Below, one piece after another: positions 40,381-51,507 of a DNA stretch of 64,000 nt. The translations under genes and the position numbers were made by a program. How positions within the stretch are numbered: the stretch's first letter is position 1; the number at the start of each line of letters is the position of its first letter. The notes below the pieces were generated by a model. It saw nothing but the letters and a program-made list of their open reading frames with translations. It ran no database searches and was not told the DNA's origin. Source of the stretch: Deinococcus sp. JMULE3 (GTDB taxonomy: Bacteria > Deinococcota > Deinococci > Deinococcales > Deinococcaceae); contig NZ_SGWE01000004.1 of assembly GCF_013337115.1 (NCBI RefSeq), positions 3,217,799-3,281,798 on the forward strand. The letters run 5' to 3'.

Positions 40381-41114
40381 GCGAATTCCAGCAGCATGCG
40401 GTGCGCCAGCCCCCGCCCCGACGCCCGCTGCCACGCCGCGCGCGTATCCCCGGCCAGGATCGCCCCCATGAACCGCTCGTCCCGCGCCAGGGTCGTCAGC
40501 ACCCAGTAGTCGCCCCAGACCTCCACGCCCCAGGCGTCCACCATCGCGCGGGACGCCGTCTCCCAGATGGGTTCGCTCAGGTGCTCCAGCGGCGCGATGA
40601 AATGCAGCTCACCGTCCGTGCCGGGCGTCCGCGCGACCTCGCGGCGGTACTCGGCCCGCTCGCGGGCGGTCATGCGCTCCCACACGCCCGCCTCGCAGAA
40701 ATGCGCCGGGAACGCACTGAACGTGTCCCGGCAGCGGGTCGGCCGCGCCTCGTAGCGGCTGCACCCCCCGGTCTCCCGGTCCAGGATCGGGCAGAAGCCC
40801 ACCTCGGTCCGGTGACGCTGCACGTACTCGTCGTCACTGCGGGCCGTCCGGGCATTCGCGATCGCCGCGCGGGCATGCGCCTCCACCGCCGCCGCCAGCG
40901 TCTCGTCCAGCTCGGCGGCCATGACCAGCGCCTCGGCCAGACTCACGCGGATCGGCATGTTGCAGCACGCCACGCACCCCGACGCGCAGTACACCCGCCC
41001 ACCCTGACGCGCGTAGCGGTCCATCCACTCGCCCGCCCGGCGACCATACCGCCCGTACGCGCGCTGCACGGCCACCATCACGCCCGCGTTCACTACCTGC
41101 ACCTCGTCCCTCAT
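40377..41114 (-). CDS. YkgJ-family cysteine-cluster protein
   Basis: A 245-residue protein with the YkgJ/UPF0153 zinc- or iron-binding cysteine pattern. The Cys are in [50 protein letters not shown] and AHFC. The CxxxC..CP.L....C..Y..RP..CR layout is diagnostic. The biochemical role is not settled. The ATG start at 41114 has TAGGCT 7 bases upstream (41122-41127, minus strand). It is the first gene of the YkgJ-phosphatase-hydrolase unit and diverges from the HD-GYP gene. Confidence 0.88.
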   Translation of the reverse strand: MRDEVQVVNAGVMVAVQRAYGRYGRRAGEWMDRYARQGGRVYCASGCVACCNMPIRVSLAEALVMAAELDETLAAAVEAHARAAIANARTARSDDEYVQRHRTEVGFCPILDRETGGCSRYEARPTRCRDTFSAFPAHFCEAGVWERMTARERAEYRREVARTPGTDGELHFIAPLEHLSEPIWETASRAMVDAWGVEVWGDYWVLTTLARDERFMGAILAGDTRAAWQRASGRGLAHRMLLEFA

Positions 41115-41192
41115 GCCGCGCAGCCTAGAGCATCCGCCCCACGCGGATCGTGCCCCGCCCGGGCTGCTCCGCGTGCGTATACTGACCGCAAC

Positions 41193-42206
41193 GTGTTCAG
41201 GCGTCCCCGCACCCCCCAGACCCCGACCGGCACTCCAGACCCGCGCAAGACCGGGATCAACCAGGAGCCGCTCGACCCGACACGCGTGCTGGCCGACCTC
41301 GTGTCGCGCCCCACCCAGGAGGGCGTGCTGGAAGGCGCCCTGTCCTACGCCGCCACCCTGATGGGCGGCAACGTGCAGGGCTACGCCGTCGTCCGGCGCG
41401 GCCAGGACCGCGTCGCCGCCGTGTTCGAGTACCCCAAGACCCTGCTGGGCCTCGCCCTGACCGGCCCCTGGGCGCAGATGCGCTCGCGGGTCGTCCCGGA
41501 CGGCAGCCGCGAACTGTTCGACACGAACGGCCCCGAGATCACCGCCCAGCTCGAACAGGCCGGACTGAGTGGCGCCCAGATCAGCCTCGTCGTGCCCCTG
41601 AGCGTCCGGGGACGCCACCTGGGCGCCCTGATCCTCGACCGCGCCAGCAGCGAGGGCATCCCGCCCGCTGTGCAGGAGGCCGTCACCAAGTGGGCCGCCG
41701 CCGTCGCCCCGATCCTCAGCATCCTCGAAGGACGCGAGGAATGGAAACAGGCCGCCCGGCAACTGACCGGCGCCCTCGTCGAGGCCGTCGAGAGTCAGGA
41801 CTTCGACTCGCTGGGCCACGCGCAGTCCGTCACGGACATCGCCCAGAAACTCGGCCGCGCCGTCGGCCTGACCGAACGCGAACTGGAGGAACTGTGGTTC
41901 GCGTCCATGCTCCACGACATCGGCAAGATCCACGGCGAGCAGGGCCACGCGCAGGTCGGCGCGAACTTCCTGCACGGCGTCCCCCACCTGACCGAGGCGC
42001 AGAAGGCCATCCGCCACCACCACGAACGCTACGACGGTCAGGGCGAACCTGACAAGCTGAGCGGCGAGGACATCCCCCTGTACGCCCGCATCCTGGCCGT
42101 CGCGAACGCCTACGTGCGCCTGGGCGGCCTGGACCGCCTGAAACCCCAGGCGGGCAAGGGCCTCGACGCCCGCCTGGTCGGCCTGCTGGAGAAACTCCCG
42201 CAGTGA
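41193..42206 (+). CDS. GAF plus degenerate HD-GYP protein
   Basis: A 337-residue signalling protein. A GAF-like domain (about 25-165; GILDRAS-like end [14 protein letters not shown]) precedes an HD phosphohydrolase domain with metal ligands HDIGK and [12 protein letters not shown]. Canonical cyclic-di-GMP phosphodiesterases read HHExxDGxGYP; here the GYP is GEP, and the later DxYDAL becomes NAYVRL. The metal site is kept, but substrate specificity may differ. Start GTG at 41193 with TATACT 9 bases upstream; the frame extends far upstream in antisense to other genes. It may alter or sense cyclic-di-GMP, whose riboswitch is 18 kb away. Confidence 0.85.
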   Translation: MFRRPRTPQTPTGTPDPRKTGINQEPLDPTRVLADLVSRPTQEGVLEGALSYAATLMGGNVQGYAVVRRGQDRVAAVFEYPKTLLGLALTGPWAQMRSRVVPDGSRELFDTNGPEITAQLEQAGLSGAQISLVVPLSVRGRHLGALILDRASSEGIPPAVQEAVTKWAAAVAPILSILEGREEWKQAARQLTGALVEAVESQDFDSLGHAQSVTDIAQKLGRAVGLTERELEELWFASMLHDIGKIHGEQGHAQVGANFLHGVPHLTEAQKAIRHHHERYDGQGEPDKLSGEDIPLYARILAVANAYVRLGGLDRLKPQAGKGLDARLVGLLEKLPQ

Positions 42207-42349
42207 CCCCCACCGCATGACCCTCCGCACCACCCACCCCGGCGAACCCCCGAGGGTCCTGGAGTGAACCGCGTGGACGGTCGAGAGGCGGCGAACCCCC
42301 CACCCCGCGCTTCCCGAACCTGGAGGCGCGGTTCGGTCCCCTGACCCCC

Positions 42350-43105
42350 GTGGACGCCGGGATGCAGAGCCGCGTGTACGCCACGCAGGACGGGCGGGCG
42401 GTCGTGAAGGTGTACCGCAACCATCAGGGTGAACACTGCGTGGAGGCCGCGAACATGCGCCGCGCCGGGATGGGCGAGCGCGTGATCGACGCGCTGGAGG
42501 TCGACGGGATCGAGGCGCTGATCATGCGCCGTTTCGACGGTCACCCCCTGCGCGCCCCGGACCTGCCCCGCGCGCTGCCCCAGCTTCAGGCCAGCCTGCG
42601 CGCCCTGCACGGCCCCACCCAGGGCCGCGTGAACCTGCGCCGCGTGCAGGAGCGCCTGCGCCGCTTCCGCAGCGCCCTGGCCGCCTACCCCCTGGAAGAC
42701 CTGTTCGACGCGGTCGAGATCCCCCTGGACCGCGGCCTGCTGGACCAGCCCGCCGCGTTCTGCCACCTGGACCTGTGGCACGACAACATCCTGATCAGCG
42801 AACCCCACGGCGAGGTGCTGATCATCGACTGGACGAAAGCCGACTGGGACGACCCGCTGCGGGACCTCGCGCTGCTCAAAACCGGCACCCTCGACCTGCT
42901 CCCGCCCGACGAGAGCCTCCAGGCGGCGCTGACCTGCCTGCCGGACCACGCGCCCGCCACGCTGACCCGCTACCGCGCGTACCTCGCCATGACCACCCTG
43001 CACGACCTGTACTGGTTCCTGATGAACGAACCCTACGAATTCGAGGGCCAGCGCGACCAGAAGGTCCCGCGCGCCCGCCACGCCCTGGCCCGCCTGCCCG
43101 GCTAG
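42350..43105 (+). CDS. Aminoglycoside phosphotransferase-like kinase (N-terminus may be frameshifted)
   Basis: A protein of at least 251 residues with the APH/fructosamine-kinase fold. It shows VVKVYRN (ATP lysine), [12 protein letters not shown], catalytic loop [14 protein letters not shown] (HxDxxxxN) and metal motif [20 protein letters not shown]. The GTG at 42350 leaves a short N-terminus; in-frame codons before it ([10 protein letters not shown]) look coding but lack a start. A GTG at 42264 in another frame would reach them if one C were added in the run near 42296-42301. The gene lies just behind the HD-GYP gene. The substrate is unknown. Confidence 0.8.
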   Translation: MDAGMQSRVYATQDGRAVVKVYRNHQGEHCVEAANMRRAGMGERVIDALEVDGIEALIMRRFDGHPLRAPDLPRALPQLQASLRALHGPTQGRVNLRRVQERLRRFRSALAAYPLEDLFDAVEIPLDRGLLDQPAAFCHLDLWHDNILISEPHGEVLIIDWTKADWDDPLRDLALLKTGTLDLLPPDESLQAALTCLPDHAPATLTRYRAYLAMTTLHDLYWFLMNEPYEFEGQRDQKVPRARHALARLPG

Positions 43106-43164
43106 CCCGCCCGTCTGCCCCGCCAGGGCCGGACGCCCTGCGGGCCGCGGGGTATGGTGAAGGC

Positions 43165-43788
43165 ATGGTTACGGTCGTCACCCACCCCCTCGTGCAACAC
43201 AAACTCTCGGTCATGCGCGACGTGCGCACCGGCGTGAAGGAATTCCGCGAACTCGCCAGCGAGGTCAGCCTGCTCCTCGCGTACGAGGCCATGCGCGACC
43301 TGGAGGTCACCCAGGAGGAAGTCACCACGCCCATCACCACCGCCGAGTTCCCCATGCTCAGCGGCAAGAAGCTGGCGCTGGTCGCCATCCTGCGCGCCGG
43401 TCTGATCATGACCGACTCGATCGTGCAGCTGGTGCCCGCCGCGAAGGTCGGCCACATCGGCCTGTACCGCGACCCCGAGACCCTCGGACCCGTCGCGTAC
43501 TACAACAAGCTTCCGACCGACATCGCCGAACGCCGCGTGTTCCTCACCGACCCCATGCTCGCCACCGGGGGCAGCGCCAGCGCCGCCATCGCCAGCCTGA
43601 AAGCCGCCGGGGCGACCAGCATCAAACTCATGTGCATCCTCGCCGCGCCCGAGGGTGTCGCCGTGATCGAACGCGACCACCCCGACGTGGAGATCGTCGT
43701 CGCCGCCATGGACTCGCACCTGAACGACCACGGGTACATCGTCCCCGGCCTGGGCGACGCGGGCGACCGCATCTACGGCACCAAGTAA
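43165..43788 (+). CDS. upp: Uracil phosphoribosyltransferase
   Basis: It salvages uracil to UMP with PRPP. The 207 residues start [18 protein letters not shown], typical of Upp. [49 protein letters not shown] (PRPP loop) and the C-terminal [18 protein letters not shown] are all conserved. TATGGT (43153-43158) lies 6 bases before the ATG, indicating a leaderless mRNA. Confidence 0.97.
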   Translation: MVTVVTHPLVQHKLSVMRDVRTGVKEFRELASEVSLLLAYEAMRDLEVTQEEVTTPITTAEFPMLSGKKLALVAILRAGLIMTDSIVQLVPAAKVGHIGLYRDPETLGPVAYYNKLPTDIAERRVFLTDPMLATGGSASAAIASLKAAGATSIKLMCILAAPEGVAVIERDHPDVEIVVAAMDSHLNDHGYIVPGLGDAGDRIYGTK

Positions 43789-43805
43789 ACCGGGAGGGGG
43801 ACGCC

Positions 43806-45544
43806 GTGACCGGACTGACCGAGAAGACCGCCCGCGCCCACATCGACGAGCGCACCTGGACGCGCGGCGCCTCCTACACGAACGGGCTGACCCGCCTGAC
43901 CCGGCAGCCCGACGGGGACGACCAGCACCTGCGCGGCACGGCGCACGGCACCGACCACTACGAGCTGCTGGTCACCCTGCGCGCCGGAAAAGTCAGGGAC
44001 GCCGTCTGCAGTTGCCCCGTCGGCGGCGGTGGGCGCTGCAAGCACGTCGCCGCGCTGCTGCGCCGCGCCCTGATCCGCCCCGGCGACTTCATCGCGCTGC
44101 CGTCCCTGGACGACCTGCTCGGCCCGCTGGACGCCCCCGCGCTGCGCGGCGTGATCCGCCGCATGCTGGACCGGGTGCCGGACCTGCTGAGCGTCCTGCT
44201 GAGTGCCCCAGGTGCCAGCGGCGGCCTCGCCGAGCGACTGACACTGGCCTTCGCCACCGTCGACTACGACCCTGAACACGACTGGGACGACGAAGGGGCC
44301 GACCTGAGTGACATCGACGCCATGATCGACGAACTCCTCGAGGCGTGCAGTGGCGGCCCCATCCAGGACGCACTGAACGCCGTGAGGGCCTTCGTGGACG
44401 GCCTGGAGACCATCAGCGACGACGTGGACACCGGCACGGACCTCGCCAGCGACGCCCGCACCGCGCTGCTGCTCCTGCTGGGCCGCGACCTGAACGACAC
44501 GCACCGCGCCGACACCCTGCACCTGCTGATCCAGTGCCTCCACCTCCACACGTGGCACCCGGTCGAGATCGACAGCGCCGGGCAACGCGAGCTGTACCAG
44601 AACCTGCCGCCCGAACACCGCGCCGAACTGCTCGGCGCGCTCGACGGCGCCAGCGAGAACCTGACCATCTCCCGGCGCGCGGCCATCACCCGCGTGATGC
44701 TGGACCTCGACCGGGAAGGACTGATGCCCCCCGCGCACGCCCTGAACCTCGCGCGGCGCGACGGGCACCTCAAGTTCGTCATCGAACGACTCATTCCCGG
44801 CGACCCCCAGGCGGCCCTGAAGGAACTCAGCACCCACAGACTGCCCCTGCGCGACGTCCACGCGGCCTTCGCGGCGGCCGGGCACGCCGACGCACTCCTG
44901 CGCCACGCCGAGGCGAACCCGAAGCTGCCCGGCGCGCGCGCCTCTACCTGTTCGAGCAGTACCGCGCCGCGGGCCGCCAGAGTGACGCCCGCCGGGTCGC
45001 GCTGGACGCCCTGAGCACGAAAAGCCGCGCCACCCTCGTCTCGGACGACCACGACGCCAACTTCATCCTGTACCGGGTGGGACCCAACGGACCCGAGCAG
45101 GTCGATCCGGTCCACACCTGGGTGAACCGCTACCGCGAGGTCAGCCGCGACTGGGCGGCCGACCTGCAGGACCTCGTGACCGCCTGGCGAGGCGACCCCA
45201 ACCGCCTCGCGACCCTGGTCGGCCTGCTGCTCGACGCCGGGCAGCACGCGCAGGCCGCGCAGGTCATGGGCCGGCGCGACCCGCTGAAGATCCTGGCTGG
45301 CCCGCTCGCCGTCCGCTACGCCCTGGCCCTCCCCAGTGCGGAGGCCACCCCGCTGATCCTGAACCTGGTGACGCAGGCCGTCGCCCAGGGCAACCGCGAC
45401 GGGTACCGGGCCGCCGCCACGCTCCTGCGGCAGGCCAGCGCCGTCATCGGCGCGGAGGAAGCCCGCAGCGCCGCCGCACTCCTGCGCGCCGAGCACCCGC
45501 GCCGCCGCTCGCTGCACGCCGAACTCGGCAACGCCGGATTCTGA
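43806..45544 (+). pseudogene. SWIM zinc-finger protein, interrupted by a one-base frameshift
   Basis: The first frame (from GTG 43806) encodes the N-terminal SWIM domain with the CxCx(n)CxH zinc motif VCSCPVGGGGRCKHVAAL, then a helical repeat region. At about 44928-44942, in a GCGCGCGC run, that frame is lost after LPGARA and the sequence continues in the next frame as RLYLFEQYRAAGRQ to GNAGF at 45544. Restoring one base gives a protein of about 580 residues. SWIM proteins bind DNA or proteins and often accompany helicases; the role here is unknown. Either a real inactivation or a sequencing undercall. The TGA stop abuts repeat family C. Confidence 0.8.
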
Positions 45545-45698
45545 CAGCGGTTTCCAGTTCCACCCTGGGGCCAACACCACGCCCTTCAATTCCACTTCCA
45601 ACCGCCGGTGTTGTCAGGTGCTCGCTCTGCTTCGCAGCTCTGCGAGTCCGCTCGTTCAGGAGATTGAAGGTGCCCTTCAATACTCCTGAGTTCTGCTG
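45545..45698. repeat. Dispersed repeat family C
   Basis: A 154-bp element between two TGA triplets (45542-45544, the SWIM stop codon, and 45699-45701). Ends CAGCGGTTTCCAG and CTGAGTTCTGCTG are partly inverted. It follows the same plan as family A: a first hairpin (CCAACACC/GGTGTTGT), the stretch CTCTGCTTCGCAGCTCTGCG then AGTCCGCTCG, and a last long palindrome (TCAGGAG, ATTGAAGG / CCTTCAAT, CTCCTGA). Only one copy is in this window. Confidence 0.75.
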
Positions 45699-45702
45699 TG
45701 AG

Positions 45703-45728
45703 GGCCGGATTCTGAACGGCCGTTTTTT
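45703..45728 (+). terminator. Intrinsic terminator with T6 tract
   Basis: GGCCG (45703-45707) pairs with CGGCC (45717-45721), followed by GTTTTTT. It ends transcripts arriving from the SWIM gene and the repeat, insulating the leu leader. Confidence 0.75.
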
Positions 45729-45773
45729 AGACAACCTGCCCGCCCCGCCTGAACCGGCGCTTACGCTGGGGCC

Positions 45774-45818
45774 ATGACCGCGTTCAGCCTTCTTCTTAAC
45801 CGTCCTCCGGTGGAGTGA
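45774..45818 (+). CDS. leuL: Leucine leader peptide
   Basis: A 14-residue leader peptide MTAFSLLLNRPPVE with three consecutive leucine codons, all CTT. CTT is very rare in this GC-rich DNA, where CTG and CTC dominate, so translation should slow sharply when leucine is short. TACGCT (45762-45767) lies 6 bases before the ATG, so the transcript probably begins at the leader itself. The segment right after the Leu codons can form an antiterminator with the terminator arm downstream. This is the classic layout of an amino acid attenuator. Confidence 0.9.
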   Translation: MTAFSLLLNRPPVE

Positions 45819-45875
45819 ACGGCAGGGAGAACCGCGCCTGAACCCCCGGAGGACTCAAAGCCTCCGGGGTTTTTC
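45802..45875 (+). promoter_or_regulatory. leuA transcription attenuator (antiterminator and terminator)
   Basis: The terminator is CCCCGGAGG (45844-45852), loop ACTCAAAG, CCTCCGGGG (45861-45869), then TTTTT (45870-45874). The competing arm GTCCTCCGGTGG (45802-45813), lying inside the last leader codons, pairs with CCCCCGGAGGAC (45843-45854) at 11 of 12 positions. When ribosomes finish the leader, the terminator forms; when they stall on the CTT codons, the antiterminator can hold the terminator's left arm. Confidence 0.88.
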
Positions 45876-45907
45876 ATTGCCCACCCACCCGCCACCAGGA
45901 GCCGCCC

Positions 45908-47461
<1,554 letters not shown>

Positions 47462-47554
47462 GGCAATAGTCGACTGCTGATGGGTCCGCCGCTGCGCGGC
47501 TGAAGGACAGGGAGGCTGGACGCACCGGCCTCCTCCACTTTTGAAGGAGGCTGC

Positions 47555-47851
47555 ATGATCCTGGAAATCGCCCTGCTGCAGATCCGCCCCGGGCAGACGA
47601 CCGCGTTCGAGGCGGCGTTCGCCCAGGCCCAGCCCATCATCGCGGGGATGCACGGGTACGTCCGGCACGAGCTTCAACGCTGCCTGGAGGACGATCACCG
47701 GTACGCCCTGCTCGTCTGGTGGGGGAAGCTGGAGGATCACACCGTGGGGTTCCGGGGCAGCGCCGGGTACCAGCAGTGGAGCGCCCTGCTGCACCACTTC
47801 TACGACCCGTTCCCCACCGTGGAGCACTTCACGCGGGTGGAGCTGGGCTGA
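47555..47851 (+). CDS. Antibiotic-biosynthesis-monooxygenase-fold protein
   Basis: A 98-residue single ABM domain (ILEIALLQIRPGQTTAFEAAFAQA, YVRHELQRC, YALLVWWGKLEDHTVGFRGS). These small ferredoxin-like dimers include monooxygenases and quinone or heme enzymes; many have no known role. The ribosome site GGAGG before the ATG is partly covered by a complementary CCTCC upstream (47530-47550), so translation could be self-limited by a small hairpin. The gene lies 94 bases after leuA. Confidence 0.83.
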   Translation: MILEIALLQIRPGQTTAFEAAFAQAQPIIAGMHGYVRHELQRCLEDDHRYALLVWWGKLEDHTVGFRGSAGYQQWSALLHHFYDPFPTVEHFTRVELG

Positions 47852-47854
47852 GCG

Positions 47855-48427
47855 TCACACGGTCACGAGGCCCAGCGCGATGCCGCGCGCGACGGCCCCG
47901 GCGCGGCTCTGGACGCCCAGCTTGGAGTACAGCGCCTGCACGTGGAATTTCACGGTGCTCTCGCTGACGCCCAGGTCCCGCGCGGCGCGCTTGTTACTGA
48001 GGCCCTCGGCGAGCAGGGCCAGCACGTCGCGTTCGCGGGGGGTGAGGGTCACCTCGCCCGAGGAGAGCGGCACCTCGTCGGGCGGGGCCAGCCAGGTGGG
48101 CGGCAGCGTCACCAGTCCCGCCGCCGCGCCGTGCACCGCCGCGATCAGTTCGGCAGGCGTGGCGTCGGCAGGCAGGCACGCCCAGCCGTGCGGGCAGAGG
48201 TCAGGCAGGACCTCCACCCACGTGCGGGACCCCAGGGACACGACCGCCGCGCCGTCCAGGGGTGAGGGGTCGTCCAGCCACGCGTCGTCCACGATCAGCA
48301 CATCCGGCTCGTTCCCGTCCTGGGTGGACAGGAATCCCGCGCCGCCCAGGATCGCCGCCACGCCCGCCGCGATGACCGCCGAACCCAACGTGACGAGCAC
48401 GGTGGGCCGGGCAGGTGCGGCGGTCAT
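47855..48427 (-). CDS. LuxR-type response regulator with degenerate receiver
   Basis: A 190-residue regulator. The C-terminal LuxR helix-turn-helix (about 128-185) is clear: LTPRERDVLALLAEGLSNKRAARDLGVSESTVKFHVQALYSKLGVQSRAGAV. The N-terminal part has a receiver-like outline (PTVLVTLG, VLIVDDAWLDD, AAVVSLGS) but no convincing phospho-acceptor and conserved Thr/Lys set, so it may not be phosphorylated. Start ATG at 48427 with TACGAT 5 bases upstream. No kinase gene adjoins it. Confidence 0.85.
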   Translation of the reverse strand: MTAAPARPTVLVTLGSAVIAAGVAAILGGAGFLSTQDGNEPDVLIVDDAWLDDPSPLDGAAVVSLGSRTWVEVLPDLCPHGWACLPADATPAELIAAVHGAAAGLVTLPPTWLAPPDEVPLSSGEVTLTPRERDVLALLAEGLSNKRAARDLGVSESTVKFHVQALYSKLGVQSRAGAVARGIALGLVTV

Positions 48428-48465
48428 GCCTGATCGTACCGGGACGGGCGCGCGGGTCGTCACGG

Positions 48466-49509
48466 TCAGCGTTCACCCACCGTGACGCTCATGTCCTGCT
48501 CCTCGCCGCCGCGCAGGACGCGCAGGGTCACCGTCTCGCCCGCGCGGGAACGGACGCGCGACAGGAGTTCCGCCGGGTGCGTGAAGCCCTCGCCGTCCAG
48601 CGCCAGCAGCACGTCCCCCACCCGGAACTCCGCCGCCTGACCGGGACTGCCCGCCTCGACCTGCACGACCGTCAGGCCCACCCGCCCGCCCGCGAAGCGC
48701 TCGCGGAAGCGGCGGAGTTTCTCCAGCCGGGCCTCGTCCATCCCACCCCGCCCGGGGTGACCGTGCCCACCATGATCCGGCCCGCGTCCGGGACCGCGAC
48801 GGCCGCCCCAGGCGCCACCCTCACCCCGGACCATGCCGGGGCCGAAACGACCAGCGCCGAATGGGCCTGCCGTGAATTCCCCCTCGTCCTCCAGGCTGTC
48901 CGGGGTCGTGGCGGCCGGGAAGTGCACGGGCTGCGTCGCCAGCCCCAGGTACCCGCGCGGCACGCGGCCCTCGCGGGACAGCAGGTCCGCCACCCGCACT
49001 GCCCGCGCGGCTGGAACGGCCAGCAGTTGCCCGCGCCGCACGCCCGCGTTCAGGACTCCCACGAGTTCACCCTGCGCGTTCACGAGCGCGCCGCCGCTCA
49101 CGCCGGGGAACGGCTGGGCACCCGCGTGCAGCCAGCCGTCCCGCGCCCGGCCCGGATTCAGGCCCAGGCTGGCCTGCACACCCCCGGTCGGGCGGCCCAC
49201 CGCGAGCAGCAGTTCTCCCGTGCGGCCCGCCTCACCGGTCGTCAGTGCGGGGACGGTCAGGTCGTCCACGCGCAGCAGCGCCAGATCGCTGCCCGGATCG
49301 CGGCCCACGACCACGCCCGTCAGGGTCCGCCCGTCCGGCGTGACCACCGGCACCTCGTCCGAATGCAGCAGGTGCGCGGGCGTTAGCACCAGCCCGTCGC
49401 CCACCACCGTGCCGCTCACCGGGCGCGCCGCGCGCACCGTCACCACACTCCGCGCGGCCTGCTCGACCGCGTCCGCCATTGCCGTTGAAAGATCAGAAAG
49501 ATTCGTCAT
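48466..49509 (-). CDS. Trypsin-like serine protease with PDZ domain and Gly/His-rich linker
   Basis: A 347-residue HtrA-like protease with no obvious signal peptide. The triad is His in LVLTPAHLLHS, Asp in GRDPGSDLALLRV and Ser in QPFPGVSGGALVNAQGELVGVLNAG. A PDZ domain (VQVEAGSPGQAAEFRVGDVLLALDGEGFTHP) ends the protein. Between them is a 43-residue low-complexity insert very rich in Gly, Arg and His (GRGPDHGGHGHPGRGG), which is unusual for HtrA and could bind metal or RNA. Start ATG chosen at MTNLSDLSTAM; the upstream frame looks non-coding. Confidence 0.88.
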   Translation of the reverse strand: MTNLSDLSTAMADAVEQAARSVVTVRAARPVSGTVVGDGLVLTPAHLLHSDEVPVVTPDGRTLTGVVVGRDPGSDLALLRVDDLTVPALTTGEAGRTGELLLAVGRPTGGVQASLGLNPGRARDGWLHAGAQPFPGVSGGALVNAQGELVGVLNAGVRRGQLLAVPAARAVRVADLLSREGRVPRGYLGLATQPVHFPAATTPDSLEDEGEFTAGPFGAGRFGPGMVRGEGGAWGGRRGPGRGPDHGGHGHPGRGGMDEARLEKLRRFRERFAGGRVGLTVVQVEAGSPGQAAEFRVGDVLLALDGEGFTHPAELLSRVRSRAGETVTLRVLRGGEEQDMSVTVGER

Positions 49510-49604
49510 GTCGTCATGCTGCGCCCCGCGCCGCGAAAACACGCCCCCCACCCGCCCAGGCCCGCGCCCCCACCGAACGGCCAGGGTCGCCGTATCCTGC
49601 CCGC

Positions 49605-49985
49605 ATGGCCCTGACGCTGACCGTCCTGCCCGGCGAGTACGCCGTCGCCCAGCTCCCCGCCGGGAGCGCCGTGCCCGACTGGGCGACGCGCGGCGACCTC
49701 TGGTGCGTCATGAACGCCCCCGACGAACTGAGCGTCGTCTGCCACGCCGCGCAGGTTCCGGACGGCGTGCGCGTCCAGCGCGGCTGGCAGGCCCTTCAGC
49801 TCACCGGACCCTTCGAGTTCACCCTGACCGGCATCCTCGCCAGCGTCCTGAACCCCCTGCGGGACGTGGGCGTGGGCATCTTCGCGCTGTCCACCTACAA
49901 CACCGATTACGTCCTCGTCGCCGCCAGCGACCTCGGCCGCAGCGTGGCGGCCCTGCGGGAGGCCGGGCACACCGTTCAGGAGTGA
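49605..49985 (+). CDS. ACT-domain protein (CASTOR/ACT_7 type)
   Basis: A 126-residue protein with two ACT-like halves, like bacterial members of the ACT_7/CASTOR family, which sense amino acids in eukaryotes. Visible are LTVLPGEYAVAQLPAGSAVPDW at the start, ELSVVCHAAQVP in the middle and [37 protein letters not shown] at the end. The role in bacteria is unknown. TATCCT (49593-49598) is 6 bases before the ATG. Its last 10 bases overlap the convergent GNAT gene. Confidence 0.85.
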   Translation: MALTLTVLPGEYAVAQLPAGSAVPDWATRGDLWCVMNAPDELSVVCHAAQVPDGVRVQRGWQALQLTGPFEFTLTGILASVLNPLRDVGVGIFALSTYNTDYVLVAASDLGRSVAALREAGHTVQE

Positions 49986-50482
49986 GGTGAGTCCGAACCG
50001 ATCTCCCGTTCGTAGCGGATGACCGGCACCACCTCGCCCATGTAGGCTTCCGGGTCGGCGTACCCGGCCTCCGCGAACCCCAGACGGCGCATCAGCGCGT
50101 GCGACCGCGCGTTCGGCGCGTGCACCAGCGCCGTCAGCCGCGAGAGGCCCAGTTCCGCCGCGTAATTGATCAGCGCCTCACCCGCCCGGCGCGCTGTGCC
50201 CTGCCCCCACAGCGCCCGCTCCCCGACGACAATCCCGAACTCCGCCGACGTCCCGTTCAGGCCCGCCAGATCCACGAACCCCACCAGCTGCCCGTCCAGT
50301 TCCATGCCCAGCCGCAGGAACGCCGGGTCGCCCCCCGCGATGATCGCCTGCCAGTGCCGCCGCATCACGCGCGGCGCGAGGCCCGGCGTCCAGTTCGCCG
50401 CGCGGCAGAACACCGGATCGGCCGCCCAGCGCACCGCCGCCTCCTCATCCCCGGGGCGCAGGGGCCGCAGCGTGACGGTCAC
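49976..50482 (-). CDS. GNAT-family N-acetyltransferase
   Basis: A 168-residue acetyl-CoA-dependent acetyltransferase of the RimJ/RimL type. It shows the start [27 protein letters not shown], motif [28 protein letters not shown] (Q/RxxGxG/A) and the end [17 protein letters not shown]. The substrate is unknown. The GTG start overlaps the nitronate monooxygenase stop by 4 bases, so it is the second gene of that unit. Confidence 0.88.
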   Translation of the reverse strand: MTVTLRPLRPGDEEAAVRWAADPVFCRAANWTPGLAPRVMRRHWQAIIAGGDPAFLRLGMELDGQLVGFVDLAGLNGTSAEFGIVVGERALWGQGTARRAGEALINYAAELGLSRLTALVHAPNARSHALMRRLGFAEAGYADPEAYMGEVVPVIRYEREIGSDSPHS

Positions 50483-51501
50483 GGCGTCAGCGCCGCGACG
50501 ATCTGCGCCGCGCCGGTCGCCTGCGCCTGCCGGTAGCCGGTCCCAGCCCAGAGGCTCAGGACGTCCGCCTGCCCGGCCTGCGCGCCTGCTGTGCGCAGGG
50601 GGCGGGTCAGGGCGTTCTGGTGCGGAAAGGGGAGGGGGTGCGTCACGGCGTCGGTGAGGGTGGTCTGCAGGCCCCGCGCCGCGCGCCCCGAGTACGCGCG
50701 GGTCAGGACCGTGTCGCGCGTCCCCGCCTGAACCGCCTGCCGGTACGGTGCGGAGGTGCCCGCCTCATCGGCCAGGAGGAACGCCGTGCCGCACTGCGCC
50801 AGTGTCGCCCCGGCCGTCCTCGCGGCGCTCACGTCCCCGGCGGTCATCAGGCCGCCCGCCGCGAGAACCGGGAGGGGCGTGGCCCGCGCGACCTCCCGCA
50901 CGAGGGTCAGCGTGTCCGCGAGGGCGTCGTCCTGCCAGCCGCCCCGGTGTCCGCCCGCCGCGCCGCCCTGCACGGTGACGGCGTCCACGCCGCTCTCGTG
51001 CAGGATCAGGGCCTCGCTGAGGCTGGTGGCCGTGCCGACCGTCAGGATCTCTCGTGAGCGCAGCGCCGCCAGGGCGTCCGGTTGGATGGGGCCGAACGCG
51101 ACGCTGAAGACCTCGGGGCGTTCCTCCAGCACGACGTCCAGCTGCGCCGTGAAGTCCTCCTGCACGCGCTCCGGCAGGGTGGGCGGGGAGAGGTTCAGCG
51201 CCGCGTGGAAAGGGGCCAGCTCGGCAGTGGCCACGGCCACTGCGTCGGGCGTGACGGCGGGCACGGGCTGCGGCGCGAACAGGTTCACGATCAGCGGGCC
51301 GTGGGTCAGAGCGCGGACCTCGCGGATCGCGTCGCGCAGCGCCTGTGGGGTCAGGTACGCGCCGCCCAGGCTGCCCAGCCCACCCGCGCAGGTCACGGCG
51401 GCCGCCAGCGCGGGGGTGCCGACGCCGCCCGCCATGGGGGCCAGCGCCACGGGCGCACACAACTGCGCGAGCAATTCCGGCCAGGATCGCGGTCGGGTCA
51501 T
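50479..51501 (-). CDS. Nitronate monooxygenase (2-nitropropane dioxygenase) family
   Basis: A 340-residue FMN-dependent TIM-barrel enzyme. The N-terminal [19 protein letters not shown], the FMN/catalytic loop [14 protein letters not shown] (His in the G-G-A-A-G-G-H motif) and [13 protein letters not shown] are typical. It oxidises alkyl nitronates, or may be an enoyl-ACP reductase relative. The ATG has TACGCT 7 bases upstream on the minus strand, within a palindrome shared with the HDAC gene. Confidence 0.88.
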   Translation of the reverse strand: MTRPRSWPELLAQLCAPVALAPMAGGVGTPALAAAVTCAGGLGSLGGAYLTPQALRDAIREVRALTHGPLIVNLFAPQPVPAVTPDAVAVATAELAPFHAALNLSPPTLPERVQEDFTAQLDVVLEERPEVFSVAFGPIQPDALAALRSREILTVGTATSLSEALILHESGVDAVTVQGGAAGGHRGGWQDDALADTLTLVREVARATPLPVLAAGGLMTAGDVSAARTAGATLAQCGTAFLLADEAGTSAPYRQAVQAGTRDTVLTRAYSGRAARGLQTTLTDAVTHPLPFPHQNALTRPLRTAGAQAGQADVLSLWAGTGYRQAQATGAAQIVAALTP

Positions 51502-51507
51502 GCCGCC

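Noticed and set aside
42217..42267. Mini-[19 protein letters not shown] between HD-GYP and phosphotransferase
   Set aside because: No promoter spacing, ribosome site or conserved feature; more likely part of a frameshifted N-terminal region or chance.
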